Source: Syntrophaceae bacterium UBA7544 (GTDB lineage: Bacteria > Desulfobacterota > Syntrophia > Syntrophales > Smithellaceae). From it: a stretch of 14,829 nucleotides of DNA. Where the stretch lies: the NCBI GenBank assembly GCA_002479215.1, contig DLME01000062.1:1-14829 (forward strand), given 5' to 3'. The notes beneath the pieces were generated by a model that did not search any database, was not told the origin of the DNA, and saw nothing but the letters and a program-made list of their open reading frames with translations. Numbering within the stretch: the stretch's first letter is position 1; every line of letters begins with the position of its first letter. The position numbers and the translations under genes were made by a program. Positions 5,639 to 12,180 of this stretch are shown piece after piece.

Positions 5639-5667
5639 ACTGTAACCTATGCGGTTACGGTTGTCAA
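5639..5667 (-). promoter_or_regulatory. higBA promoter with operator palindrome
   Basis: On the minus strand: TTGACA (5662-5667), 17-base spacer, TACAGT (5639-5644). A palindrome, GTAACC-N5-GGTTAC (5642-5658), lies between and over these boxes, the normal place for a HigA operator. Transcription predicted to start six or seven bases after the -10 would begin at or next to the higB ATG. Confidence 0.65.
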
Positions 5668-5737
5668 GAAATTTCTTTAATGATGGACTTTTCTAATAGA
5701 AGAATACGACTATTCACGCTTCACGAGGGCAGCTCTA

Positions 5738-6094
5738 TTATCCTTCTTGACCGGGGACGATAATGCGGGAAGCTTCCTGCCTTTGGATCTCCTTCGCTTC
5801 GGCAATCATCGCCTGAACTGCTTTTTCAATAGCCGCGGGCAACTTATCCGCTGCTTCGCTGAGAGTCTTTACCCCTTCAATGATGCACTGAACCGGAATC
5901 GGTCCATTGGGGGTCATCAGTTGAGTCATGCCGGTAAAAATACGTTCTCTGCTCTCATCAACAGAGCCGTCAATTCTGACCGGCGTGAGGCAACGGATTG
6001 TGGCATAGGTAAGGTCGGTGAATGTCTCTTCTTTGTAAAGATTATCCTTATTTATTTTAATTTCTGTTTTTTTTGATCCGTCAGCGATACTCAT
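5738..6094 (-). CDS. Conserved small cytoplasmic protein of unknown function
   Basis: A 118-residue soluble protein. I start it at the ATG at 6092-6094 because AAGGAGAG precedes it at ideal spacing; an upstream in-frame ATG at 6139 lacks this. It has no signal peptide or membrane span. The first half is beta-rich (TYATIRCLTPVRIDGS, then RIFTGMTQLMTPNGPIPVQC). The second half is a long Ala/Glu/Lys-rich helix (AADKLPAAIEKAVQAMIAEA), ending in R-I-I-V-P. It resembles a conserved protein I associate with Desulfobacterota genomes, but I cannot name a function. It appears to be a single-gene unit. Confidence 0.65.
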   Translation of the reverse strand: MSIADGSKKTEIKINKDNLYKEETFTDLTYATIRCLTPVRIDGSVDESRERIFTGMTQLMTPNGPIPVQCIIEGVKTLSEAADKLPAAIEKAVQAMIAEAKEIQRQEASRIIVPGQEG

Positions 6095-6194
6095 GAGGTC
6101 TCTCCTTTGCGTGTGGGGTTCTCTGCTCATCTGCTCCAAAGAATTACGGAAAGCGCAAACCCAACAGCCCCTGTTTTTCCGGATTATTTCTTAA

Positions 6195-6223
6195 TTGCTA
6201 CACTGAAAAAGTCGAAGCGTCAA
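6195..6223 (-). promoter_or_regulatory. Possible promoter of the 118-residue protein gene
   Basis: Minus strand TTGACG (6218-6223), 17 bases, TAGCAA (6195-6200). The -35 is one base from consensus; the -10 is weak. The leader would be about 95 bases. Confidence 0.35.
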
Positions 6224-6250
6224 ATGACATTTTTAGTCTCCCGGTATTCG

Positions 6251-6272
6251 TAACCTGAAGGTCATCATGACC
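6251..6272. repeat. TAACCTGARGGTCA motif, copy A, with attached palindrome
   Basis: TAACCTGAAGGTCA at 6251-6264 runs into the perfect odd palindrome GGTCATCATGACC (6260-6272). It lies just past the stop of the P-type ATPase gene. The wider inverted repeat (AACC...GGTCAT / ATGACC...GGTT) could fold at the end of the ATPase message, but no T-run follows, so it is not a standard terminator. Confidence 0.5.
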
Positions 6273-6311
6273 AGGGGTTCGCTGCGGGAAAGATAGAGCA
6301 GGATGAATCTC

Positions 6312-8837
6312 TTAAGAGTCTATCTTTCGATAGAATATATTTTTTGCCAGTTCCGCCATTAAAATATAAAGCACCATAATGATCCCCAGTATCATCAGAA
6401 ACGACATGGGCAGAGGCACAAAATCAAATATTTTCGCGAGTGGTGTAATAAAAGGAAAGATCAGCGTAGCAATAACAATAGAAATTGTGGCAATGAGGAG
6501 ATATTTCCCCGGCCGGCTCTTAAAGAAAGGCCTTCTGCTGCGAATGACAAGCACAATAATTGAAGCGGAAATAACGGATTCCATAAACCATCCTGTTCGG
6601 AATTGATCCGTTGAAGCGTGCAGGATGAGCAACAGAACACCAAAAGTCAGATAATCGAAAACTGAGCTGATCAAGCCAAAAGTGATCATGAATTTTTTAA
6701 TAAAAGATATATTCCACCGTCTCGGTCGATTTACCATTTCTTCGTCTGTCCGATCCGTGGCAATGGTCATTTCCGGAAAATCAGTCATCAGGTTCGTCAA
6801 CAGAATTTGTTTGGGCAACAAGGGAAGAAAAGACAGAAACAGAGAAGCACCAGCCATGCTGAACATGTTACCAAAATTAGCGCTGGTAGCCATAAAGACG
6901 TATTTCATGGTATTGGCCAGCGTAGTTCTCCCCTGATGGACACCTTGCACAAGCACCTCCAGATTCTTTTCCAGAAGCACGATATCGGCCGATTCTTTAG
7001 CCACATCCACGGCAGTATCAACAGAAATACTCACGTCCGAGGCGTGGAGGGCGGAAACATCATTGATGCCGTCTCCGATATAACCCACAACATGTCCGGC
7101 CTTCCTCAGCGCAAGGATAATGCGTTCTTTTTGATTGGGTTCTACTTCGGCAAAGATGTCCGTTTGGGTTACTTTTTGCAATAGAGCGGCATCACTTATT
7201 TCACGCAGTTCGGTACCGGTGAGGATTTTAGCATCAGGCTTTCCCACTTCCTGACTTATCTTGGCGGCGACGAGACAATTATCTCCGGTGATAATTTTCA
7301 GGGAAACACCGAGTTGCTTCAGGCGATTTATTGTTTCCAAAACTCCTTTTTTAGGCGGATCGAAGAAAAGCAGGAAACCGAGGAAGATCATGTCCCGCTC
7401 GGAATCTTTATTGATGACGGACTCACTTCCCATATCCCGCAGGGCAACACCAAGCACGCGGAAGCCCTGGCTGCTGAGCTCCTCGAACTTCTGCTGAATC
7501 TCTTGCGTCACTGTGATCGTGTCTATCTTATCCCCGGCCTTGTTCTCCGCAAAAGGGCAGACAGCGAGCACATTCGAGAGTGCCCCTTTCGTAATTATTA
7601 AATACCGGCCATCCTTTTTGATCAGGATACTCAATCGCTTGCGGATGAAATCATAGGGAACCTCGTCAACTTTTTCATATCCGGAAATATCCTGTTTTTT
7701 ATAAGAACGGATCGCGTCGTCGATAGGATTGGCAAAGCCTTTTTCATAGAAAGAATTCAGATAGGCATGAAAGAAAACCCGCTCACTGGGATTGCCGTCG
7801 ATGTCTATTGCCGAATCAAGGCATACGGTCCCTTCAGTTAGGGTTCCTGTCTTATCCGAGCATAGAACGTTCATACTCCCGAAGTTTTCTATGGAGGCAA
7901 GCCGCTTTACTATGACCTTTTGCTGAGCCATTTTTCTGGCGCCGTGAGCCAGGTTGATGCTGATTATGGCCGGCAGTAACTGCGGCGTCAGTCCGACAGC
8001 GAGGGCCAGAGAAAAAAGGAAGGATTCGAGAACAGGGCGATGAAAAAAGACATTGATGGCAAAAACGGCAATGACCAGTAACAGGGTCACTTCGAGCAGT
8101 AAATAACCAAACCGCCGGATGCCATGCTCAAATTCGGTTTCCGGTGGTTTCAATTTCAACCTCTCGGAGATTTTACCGAATTCCGCCTGCTTTCCCGTAA
8201 AAATCACAACAGCCCTGGCTGTACCGCTGACAACATGGGTTCCCATAAAAAGGCTGTTGGTGCGCTTGCTGAGGGGTGTTTCCGCCGGCAGCGTTCCGGC
8301 TTCCTTTTCCACCGGATAAGTTTCACCCGTCAAAGTTGCTTCATCGACAAAGAGATCCCTGGATTCCAGAATCATGCCGTCGGCAGGAATCGCATCTCCG
8401 GCATTCAATATAACGACATCACCCGGAACAACATCTTCCAGCGCAATATCTTGCTCGCTGCTGTCACGAAGAACAGTGGTCTTGATCTTGACTATGGCCA
8501 GCATTTTTTCGAGAGCATCAACGGCGCCCTTTTCCTGCCAGAATCCCAGAAGACCGCTGATTAAAACGATCACAATAATAATAGCGGCATCTGCCGGGTC
8601 ACGAAGAAAAGCAGAGAGCCCGGCTGCAAAAATCAAGGTCAGGATAATAGGACTTTTGAATTGGGCAATGAGCAGTGCCAGCGTGTCCGACCGTTTCGGG
8701 GATGAAAGAAGGTTGGCGCCATACTGGATCAGCCGTTGTTTGGCCTCCTCATTGCTTAATCCTTCCTTCTGTGCATTAAGCTGGGTCAATAAACCGAGCT
8801 GGGGAACACTCCAATATGTTGGCGGCTGCTGGATCAT
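6312..8837 (-). CDS. P-type ATPase of the magnesium-importing MgtA/MgtB type
   Basis: An 841-residue integral membrane pump, P3B-like. Landmarks: an N-terminal cation-ATPase segment (GLSNEEAKQRLIQYGAN), actuator loop LTGETYPVEK (T170-G171-E172), membrane motif LTPQLLP (283-289), phosphorylation loop DKTGTLTEG with Asp328, AYLNS-x5-GF-x-NPID as in magnesium ATPases, hinge GDGINDVSALHASD (from 588), and a six-helix C-terminal membrane domain. All catalytic residues are present. MgtA proteins are near 900 residues; this one has a shorter N-terminus. Known MgtA has Glu in the L-T-P-E-M-L-P motif; here Gln286 stands in its place. The start has no clear ribosome site. It follows a 28-residue membrane peptide gene and a 166-residue membrane protein gene. 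Magnesium is inferred from family. Confidence 0.85.
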   Translation of the reverse strand: MIQQPPTYWSVPQLGLLTQLNAQKEGLSNEEAKQRLIQYGANLLSSPKRSDTLALLIAQFKSPIILTLIFAAGLSAFLRDPADAAIIIVIVLISGLLGFWQEKGAVDALEKMLAIVKIKTTVLRDSSEQDIALEDVVPGDVVILNAGDAIPADGMILESRDLFVDEATLTGETYPVEKEAGTLPAETPLSKRTNSLFMGTHVVSGTARAVVIFTGKQAEFGKISERLKLKPPETEFEHGIRRFGYLLLEVTLLLVIAVFAINVFFHRPVLESFLFSLALAVGLTPQLLPAIISINLAHGARKMAQQKVIVKRLASIENFGSMNVLCSDKTGTLTEGTVCLDSAIDIDGNPSERVFFHAYLNSFYEKGFANPIDDAIRSYKKQDISGYEKVDEVPYDFIRKRLSILIKKDGRYLIITKGALSNVLAVCPFAENKAGDKIDTITVTQEIQQKFEELSSQGFRVLGVALRDMGSESVINKDSERDMIFLGFLLFFDPPKKGVLETINRLKQLGVSLKIITGDNCLVAAKISQEVGKPDAKILTGTELREISDAALLQKVTQTDIFAEVEPNQKERIILALRKAGHVVGYIGDGINDVSALHASDVSISVDTAVDVAKESADIVLLEKNLEVLVQGVHQGRTTLANTMKYVFMATSANFGNMFSMAGASLFLSFLPLLPKQILLTNLMTDFPEMTIATDRTDEEMVNRPRRWNISFIKKFMITFGLISSVFDYLTFGVLLLILHASTDQFRTGWFMESVISASIIVLVIRSRRPFFKSRPGKYLLIATISIVIATLIFPFITPLAKIFDFVPLPMSFLMILGIIMVLYILMAELAKNIFYRKIDS

Positions 8838-8880
8838 ATGGTTTGCTGGTATCTGAGAATTTAATACAACTGTCTCCGAT

Positions 8881-8917
8881 TATGATCCGGGATATAGGCC
8901 TTGATCTGCGGATCATA
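8881..8917 (-). promoter_or_regulatory. Inverted repeat in the ATPase leader
   Basis: TATGATCCG (8881-8889) and CGGATCATA (8909-8917) are perfect nine-base inverted arms around 19 bases. They lie about 45 bases before the ATPase start, in the 204-base gap after the small peptide gene. They could form a stem in the leader RNA or be an operator. I do not see the conserved core of the known magnesium (M-box) riboswitch. Confidence 0.45.
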
Positions 8918-9011
8918 TGTCGGAAAATAAGGTTCTTTTTTTCAAAACCGGCTCCGATCCTTATGGCCTAAAGATCATGGAGCTCAAGTTTTGTAATATT
9001 TCGCTTTACCG

Positions 9012-9025
9012 TAACCTGAGGGTCA
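9012..9025. repeat. TAACCTGARGGTCA motif, copy B
   Basis: TAACCTGAGGGTCA, one base different from copies A and C. It lies 17 bases past the stop of the 28-residue peptide gene, in the gap before the ATPase gene. Confidence 0.5.
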
Positions 9026-9041
9026 CCTACGACTTAACGGC

Positions 9042-9128
9042 TTACAGATGACCGATATAGAGCAACAGCAAAATCGCCAGAACATGTAATACCCACCAGC
9101 CCGGTTGGAACAATATAAAATATTTCAT
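9042..9128 (-). CDS. 28-residue single-span membrane peptide
   Basis: A small gene with an excellent ribosome site (AAGGAGAG, then TGTC, then ATG). The product starts MKYFILFQPGWWVLHVLA, continues as an unbroken run of Leu/Ile and ends YIGHL, forming one transmembrane helix with a Trp-Trp pair near the membrane edge. It lies 12 bases after the 166-residue membrane protein gene and upstream of the MgtA-like ATPase gene. In enterobacteria, single-span peptides of about 30 residues (MgtR, MgtS) control MgtA/MgtB stability. Similarity here is in size, topology and context, not sequence, so a regulatory role is a hypothesis. Confidence 0.65.
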   Translation of the reverse strand: MKYFILFQPGWWVLHVLAILLLLYIGHL

Positions 9129-9140
9129 GACACTCTCCTT

Positions 9141-9641
9141 CTATTTCCAAAAATAATAACCGATAATGTAAACGGTGGTTAAGGTGACAACATGCACAAA
9201 CCAAAATCCCATGTTCGGGAAGCGGAAAAACCTGCCGCTGCGCATCGGGGCGTCGGGCTCGTTTACTGTAAGCTCCAGTTCAAAAAGGGCTTTGCCCACG
9301 GCAAATTTCCCCCAAAGCAGCACGATATCAGCCAGGAGCGTTCCCATGAGGATTGTCTGTAGAGTCCATACTTCCGGGGGGTTTTTAATTGAAAAATGAG
9401 CCATAGCGATTGTACCGATGATTACCGTCATGCCATTGAGAAGATAAGCAAAAGAGATTGTTGATCGAAAAATAAAGAGGACAGGAATGATGACCACGCT
9501 GATAAACCCGGCCACGAGGGGTATATAATTTTCCGCGTCTTTGGCAAAAGGATGTATCCGCAGATGGAGCAGCCAGCCACCCAAAGCTAAAAAAAAGATG
9601 GCCAAAATCAATATTCTCCGGAGATTGTCTTTCTTCTTCAT
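9141..9641 (-). CDS. Multi-pass membrane protein of unknown function
   Basis: A 166-residue protein with about five hydrophobic spans: ILILAIFFLALGGWLLHL, IPLVAGFISVVIIPVLFIF, FAYLLNGMTVIIGTIAM, TILMGTLLADIVLLW and WFVHVVTLTTVYIIGYYFW. A basic N-terminus suggests an inside start. The loop before the last span is charged (ELELTVNEPDAPMRSGRFFR). The ribosome site GAGAGGTG is good. It is the first gene of the unit that continues with the 28-residue peptide and the P-type ATPase, so it may be an accessory subunit or a sensor of that pump. Family not recognised. Confidence 0.72.
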   Translation of the reverse strand: MKKKDNLRRILILAIFFLALGGWLLHLRIHPFAKDAENYIPLVAGFISVVIIPVLFIFRSTISFAYLLNGMTVIIGTIAMAHFSIKNPPEVWTLQTILMGTLLADIVLLWGKFAVGKALFELELTVNEPDAPMRSGRFFRFPNMGFWFVHVVTLTTVYIIGYYFWK

Positions 9642-9684
9642 AGTTCACCTCTCTTTTTTTATTTTACGGACGTGTGACCTCGTG

Positions 9685-9698
9685 TGACCTTCAGGTTA
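9685..9698. repeat. TAACCTGARGGTCA motif, copy C (reverse orientation)
   Basis: Plus strand TGACCTTCAGGTTA, the exact reverse complement of copy A's 14 bases. It overlaps one unit of the CGTGTGACCT tandem repeat ahead of the membrane operon. Confidence 0.5.
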
Positions 9699-9716
9699 TT
9701 AGGTTATGCACTCGGT

Positions 9717-9742
9717 AAATAGGGAAAGCACCCTATTTTTTT
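9717..9742 (+). terminator. Hairpin followed by T-run (plus-strand terminator-like)
   Basis: AAATAGGG and CCCTATTT form a perfect eight-base stem with a six-base loop, followed on the plus strand by seven T. It has the form of an intrinsic terminator, but no plus-strand gene precedes it. On the minus strand the same stem would be in the leader of the membrane operon. Confidence 0.5.
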
Positions 9743-9753
9743 AAAAAACCACA

Positions 9754-9789
9754 TGCTTAAATATACTCGCAATTTTCTTTATTTCAATT
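9754..9789 (-). repeat. Dispersed promoter-containing repeat, copy 3
   Basis: Matches copy 1 (1420-1455) at 35 of 36 bases. The minus strand carries TTGAAA (9782-9787), 16 bases, TATATT (9760-9765). It faces the 166-residue protein/peptide/ATPase operon, with a predicted leader of about 110 bases. Confidence 0.75.
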
Positions 9790-9835
9790 CTTTTTTTAAA
9801 CGAAGGCTGAAATCTGATTTGTGTCCAAGATTTAA

Positions 9836-9864
9836 TTGACATACAGAACTGAATTTCTTATACT
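9836..9864 (+). promoter_or_regulatory. Sigma70 promoter of the sigma54-activator gene
   Basis: TTGACA (9836-9841, perfect), 17-base spacer, TATACT (9859-9864, five of six). It is the best plus-strand promoter in the window and points at the regulator gene. The leader would be about 145 bases. In 9865-10018 I see no other convincing element. Confidence 0.7.
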
Positions 9865-10018
9865 CGCCTTTAAAGAGAAAGCTCTTATCAATTCAACTTA
9901 ATTTACAACAGCTAAGCTTCCAGTTCTGCCAAAAGATACCCGGCGTCTGATCATTATGGAAATATTCTCTTTTTCGTGAATCGTGTTTGCAATTGCCGGT
10001 GGAGGTCCGGCGAAGAAA

Positions 10019-11809
10019 ATGAAAAATGATAAAAAATCCGAGCAAGAAGCCGCGAAGTTGGAGCAAAATGATCAAACCAGCAAGCTCATAGCTTCCCTGC
10101 AAGAATCTTTGCAAAGATACGAGACGATCCTCAATGATCTCGATGTCTACCTTGGAGAAACGGATCTCGAGGGAAACATTACTTTCATCAACGATGCCGG
10201 ATGCAGATTGGCGGAATTGTCGCGGAGAATATTGATAGGTCGTCACTATAAGACTTTTACTGATCCGGAGACAGCAGAGAGGATTCGTCAAATTTATGAA
10301 AATATATACAAAACCGGCATTCCAGCCAAGAATGTAATTTTTGAAGTCATCGACAAGCATGGCCGGCGAAGAACGGTCGACCAATCCGTTTCTCTGATTC
10401 GCAATACGGAAGGAGTTATTACGGGCTTCCGCAATGTGTCACTTGATATTACCGCCCGCAAAGAAGCGGAAAATAAATTGACCGAACATCGCTCCCGGCT
10501 GGAAGCTATTTTTAGGAGTGTCAAGGATGCCATCATTACCGTTGATCCCAATCTTATTGTCATAGAAGCAAATAAATCAATGGAGAATATCTGTGGTACA
10601 GAAGTCGAGGAAATTGTCGGTAAGGAATTCCCCCAATGCCAACAGCATTGCAATCAAGCCTGCCATGAGGTCCTCGGGCAAACGCTGGAAAAGAAGACGG
10701 CAATTAAGGAATATCGAATAGAATGCGAGAATCAACATCGGCTTCAACAGGTAGTCAACGTATCCAGTTCTCCCCTTCTTGATCCACAGGGTAAATTCAT
10801 GGGAGCGGTACTTATCATTCGAGATATCACGTTGTTGAGAGAAATAGAAAGGGAATTGCGGGAGCGCAACCAATTTCAAAATCTGATCGGCAGAAACAAG
10901 ACCATGCAGGATATTTACAGCCTATTGGAGGATTTGGCTAATCTGGATACAGCGGTTCTAGTGACAGGTGAAAGCGGCACAGGGAAAGAGCTGGTGGCCC
11001 GTGCGCTGCATTACAGCGGGAACCGGGCTTTTAAACCTTTTGTTACAGTCAATTGTTCGGCACTGGCGGAAAGCCTGCTGGAGAGCGAGCTGTTTGGCCA
11101 TGTGCGAGGCGCGTTTACCGGAGCTATCAAGGATAAACAAGGAAGATTTCAGGCCGCTAATGGCGGGACGATTCTTCTCGATGAGATCGGGGACATATCG
11201 CCAATGATTCAGTTAAAACTTCTTCGTGTATTGCAGGAAAAGGAATTTGAGAGAGTGGGTGAATCAACGCCTCAAAAGGTAGACGTTCGTGTAATTGCCA
11301 GCACCAACAAAGACCTCAAAGGAAAAGTCAACCGCGGTGAATTCCGGCAGGATCTTTATTATCGTCTCAAGGTCGTGGAAGTCGCCTTGCCGCCCCTTCG
11401 GGAACGGCTGGAGGATTTACCCCTTTTGGTGGATCATTTCCGCTGTTCTTTTAATGAAAGATTCAACAAGCATGTCGAGGGCATATCCAATGAGGTTTTA
11501 AGTACTTTTATGGATTATAATTGGCCGGGCAATGTGCGGGAACTGGAGCATGTTATGGAACATGCTTTTGTCCTTTGCCATGGAGCAACCATTACCATAC
11601 ATCATTTACCGGTGGATCTTCGAAATATTGAGCAAATCAATGATTTACCGCAGATTAAAACCCCGGCTAAGAAATTCAACGGCGGCCAGGATATTCTGGA
11701 TGCTTTAAATAAAACCGGCTGGAATAAGACCAAAGCCGCACGCTTGTTGGGCATTAGCCGGCAAACTGTTTATCGTAAAATCAATAGCCAGCAATTCACG
11801 AACAAATAA
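10019..11809 (+). CDS. Sigma54-dependent transcription activator with two PAS sensor domains
   Basis: A 596-residue cytoplasmic enhancer-binding protein. Order: short coiled N-terminus, PAS 1 (about 33-155), PAS 2 (about 157-275), AAA+ domain (about 288-515) and Fis-type HTH at the C-terminus (ILDALNKTGWNKTKAARLLG, then ISRQTVYRKI). Visible motifs: Walker A GESGTGKE (317-324), sigma54 contact loop GAFTGA (364-369), Walker B GGTILLDEIGD (382-392), FRQDLYYRL and NWPGNVREL. PAS 2 has a Cys cluster, FPQCQQHCNQACHEVL, suggesting metal, Fe-S or redox sensing. It lacks a response-regulator receiver domain, so control is by ligand or redox. I chose the ATG at 10019; a GTG at 9983 is possible. Palindromes directly after its stop are its likely binding sites. 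Confidence 0.92.
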   Translation: MKNDKKSEQEAAKLEQNDQTSKLIASLQESLQRYETILNDLDVYLGETDLEGNITFINDAGCRLAELSRRILIGRHYKTFTDPETAERIRQIYENIYKTGIPAKNVIFEVIDKHGRRRTVDQSVSLIRNTEGVITGFRNVSLDITARKEAENKLTEHRSRLEAIFRSVKDAIITVDPNLIVIEANKSMENICGTEVEEIVGKEFPQCQQHCNQACHEVLGQTLEKKTAIKEYRIECENQHRLQQVVNVSSSPLLDPQGKFMGAVLIIRDITLLREIERELRERNQFQNLIGRNKTMQDIYSLLEDLANLDTAVLVTGESGTGKELVARALHYSGNRAFKPFVTVNCSALAESLLESELFGHVRGAFTGAIKDKQGRFQAANGGTILLDEIGDISPMIQLKLLRVLQEKEFERVGESTPQKVDVRVIASTNKDLKGKVNRGEFRQDLYYRLKVVEVALPPLRERLEDLPLLVDHFRCSFNERFNKHVEGISNEVLSTFMDYNWPGNVRELEHVMEHAFVLCHGATITIHHLPVDLRNIEQINDLPQIKTPAKKFNGGQDILDALNKTGWNKTKAARLLGISRQTVYRKINSQQFTNK

Positions 11810-11814
11810 ACAAC

Positions 11815-11862
11815 TGTAACTTGTTACAACAGTGTCACGATACATAAGTGTAACATGTTACA
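11815..11862. promoter_or_regulatory. Pair of enhancer palindromes for the sigma54 activator
   Basis: TGTAACTTGTTACA (11815-11828) and TGTAACATGTTACA (11849-11862) share identical six-base arms, with centres 34 bases apart, about three helical turns. A weaker TGT-N6-ACA (11833-11844) lies between them. Tandem palindromes a few hundred bases upstream of a -24/-12 promoter are the standard arrangement for Fis-type sigma54 activators. The first begins six bases after the regulator's stop codon. Confidence 0.7.
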
Positions 11863-12122
11863 ACCTACACGATAAAAATATTCACCTATCAATATAAAAC
11901 ATAATGATTACTCCAAACTATATATATGCATATCTTCATGCTTCTGGCATGTTTTTTGATAATAAATTTGCTTAAGCTATTATCCAAAATAGAATTAATG
12001 CTCAATTATAGAGAAGGTATTATCCCTAATGATTTTAATCCGGGGAATGCCAGTTTGCAATTTTAACTACCCTCTATATATCTATCGGTTAAAATAAAGC
12101 ACAAATTCATATAGTTGTAAAG
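11863..12122. other. AT-rich spacer between enhancer sites and promoter
   Basis: No gene is seen. It is strongly AT-rich and would serve as the DNA loop between enhancer and promoter. A weaker alternative -24/-12 (CTGGCATG-N4-TTGAT) begins near 11944, and GGGGAATGCC-N-GTTTGCAA near 12043 has a good -12 half but wrong spacing. Confidence 0.4.
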
Positions 12123-12139
12123 TTGGCAGTTTTATTGTT
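12123..12139 (+). promoter_or_regulatory. Candidate sigma54 (-24/-12) promoter of the hydrolase genes
   Basis: TTGGCAGTTTTATTGTT keeps the -24 TTGGCA exactly and the GG-N10-G spacing; the -12 has GT instead of GC. Predicted transcription start is near 12150, giving a leader of about 30 bases with GGAGG before the ATG. The enhancer palindromes lie about 270-300 bases upstream. Confidence 0.5.
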
Positions 12140-12180
12140 CTTTAAGATTGGTAAATAAACTATACGGAGGAATTATAATT

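Larger units (their letters stand above)
9642..9835. promoter_or_regulatory. Upstream region of the membrane operon
   Basis: No gene is seen. On the minus strand this gap holds, in order toward the 166-residue protein gene: the third promoter repeat (9754-9789), an eight-base hairpin (9717-9738), the TAACCTGAAGGTCA motif (9685-9698), and the ten-base direct repeat CGTGTGACCT twice (plus strand 9671-9690). Motif and direct repeats lie between the predicted transcription start and the gene. They may be operators below the promoter or parts of a leader RNA. Confidence 0.5.

Noticed and set aside
8776..8916. 46-codon upstream ORF overlapping the ATPase start in another frame, as a leader peptide like MgtL
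   Set aside because: It has no ribosome site, its ATG lies in the inverted repeat, and its sequence does not look protein-like beyond chance. It is mentioned only because MgtA genes elsewhere have leader peptides.
8838..9041. M-box (magnesium) riboswitch in the ATPase leader
   Set aside because: I could not find the conserved M-box core segments; only unrelated inverted repeats are visible.
9893..10384. 163-codon minus-strand ORF opposite the activator gene
   Set aside because: It is a shadow of the PAS 1 coding sequence. The plus-strand frame has clear domains and its own promoter.
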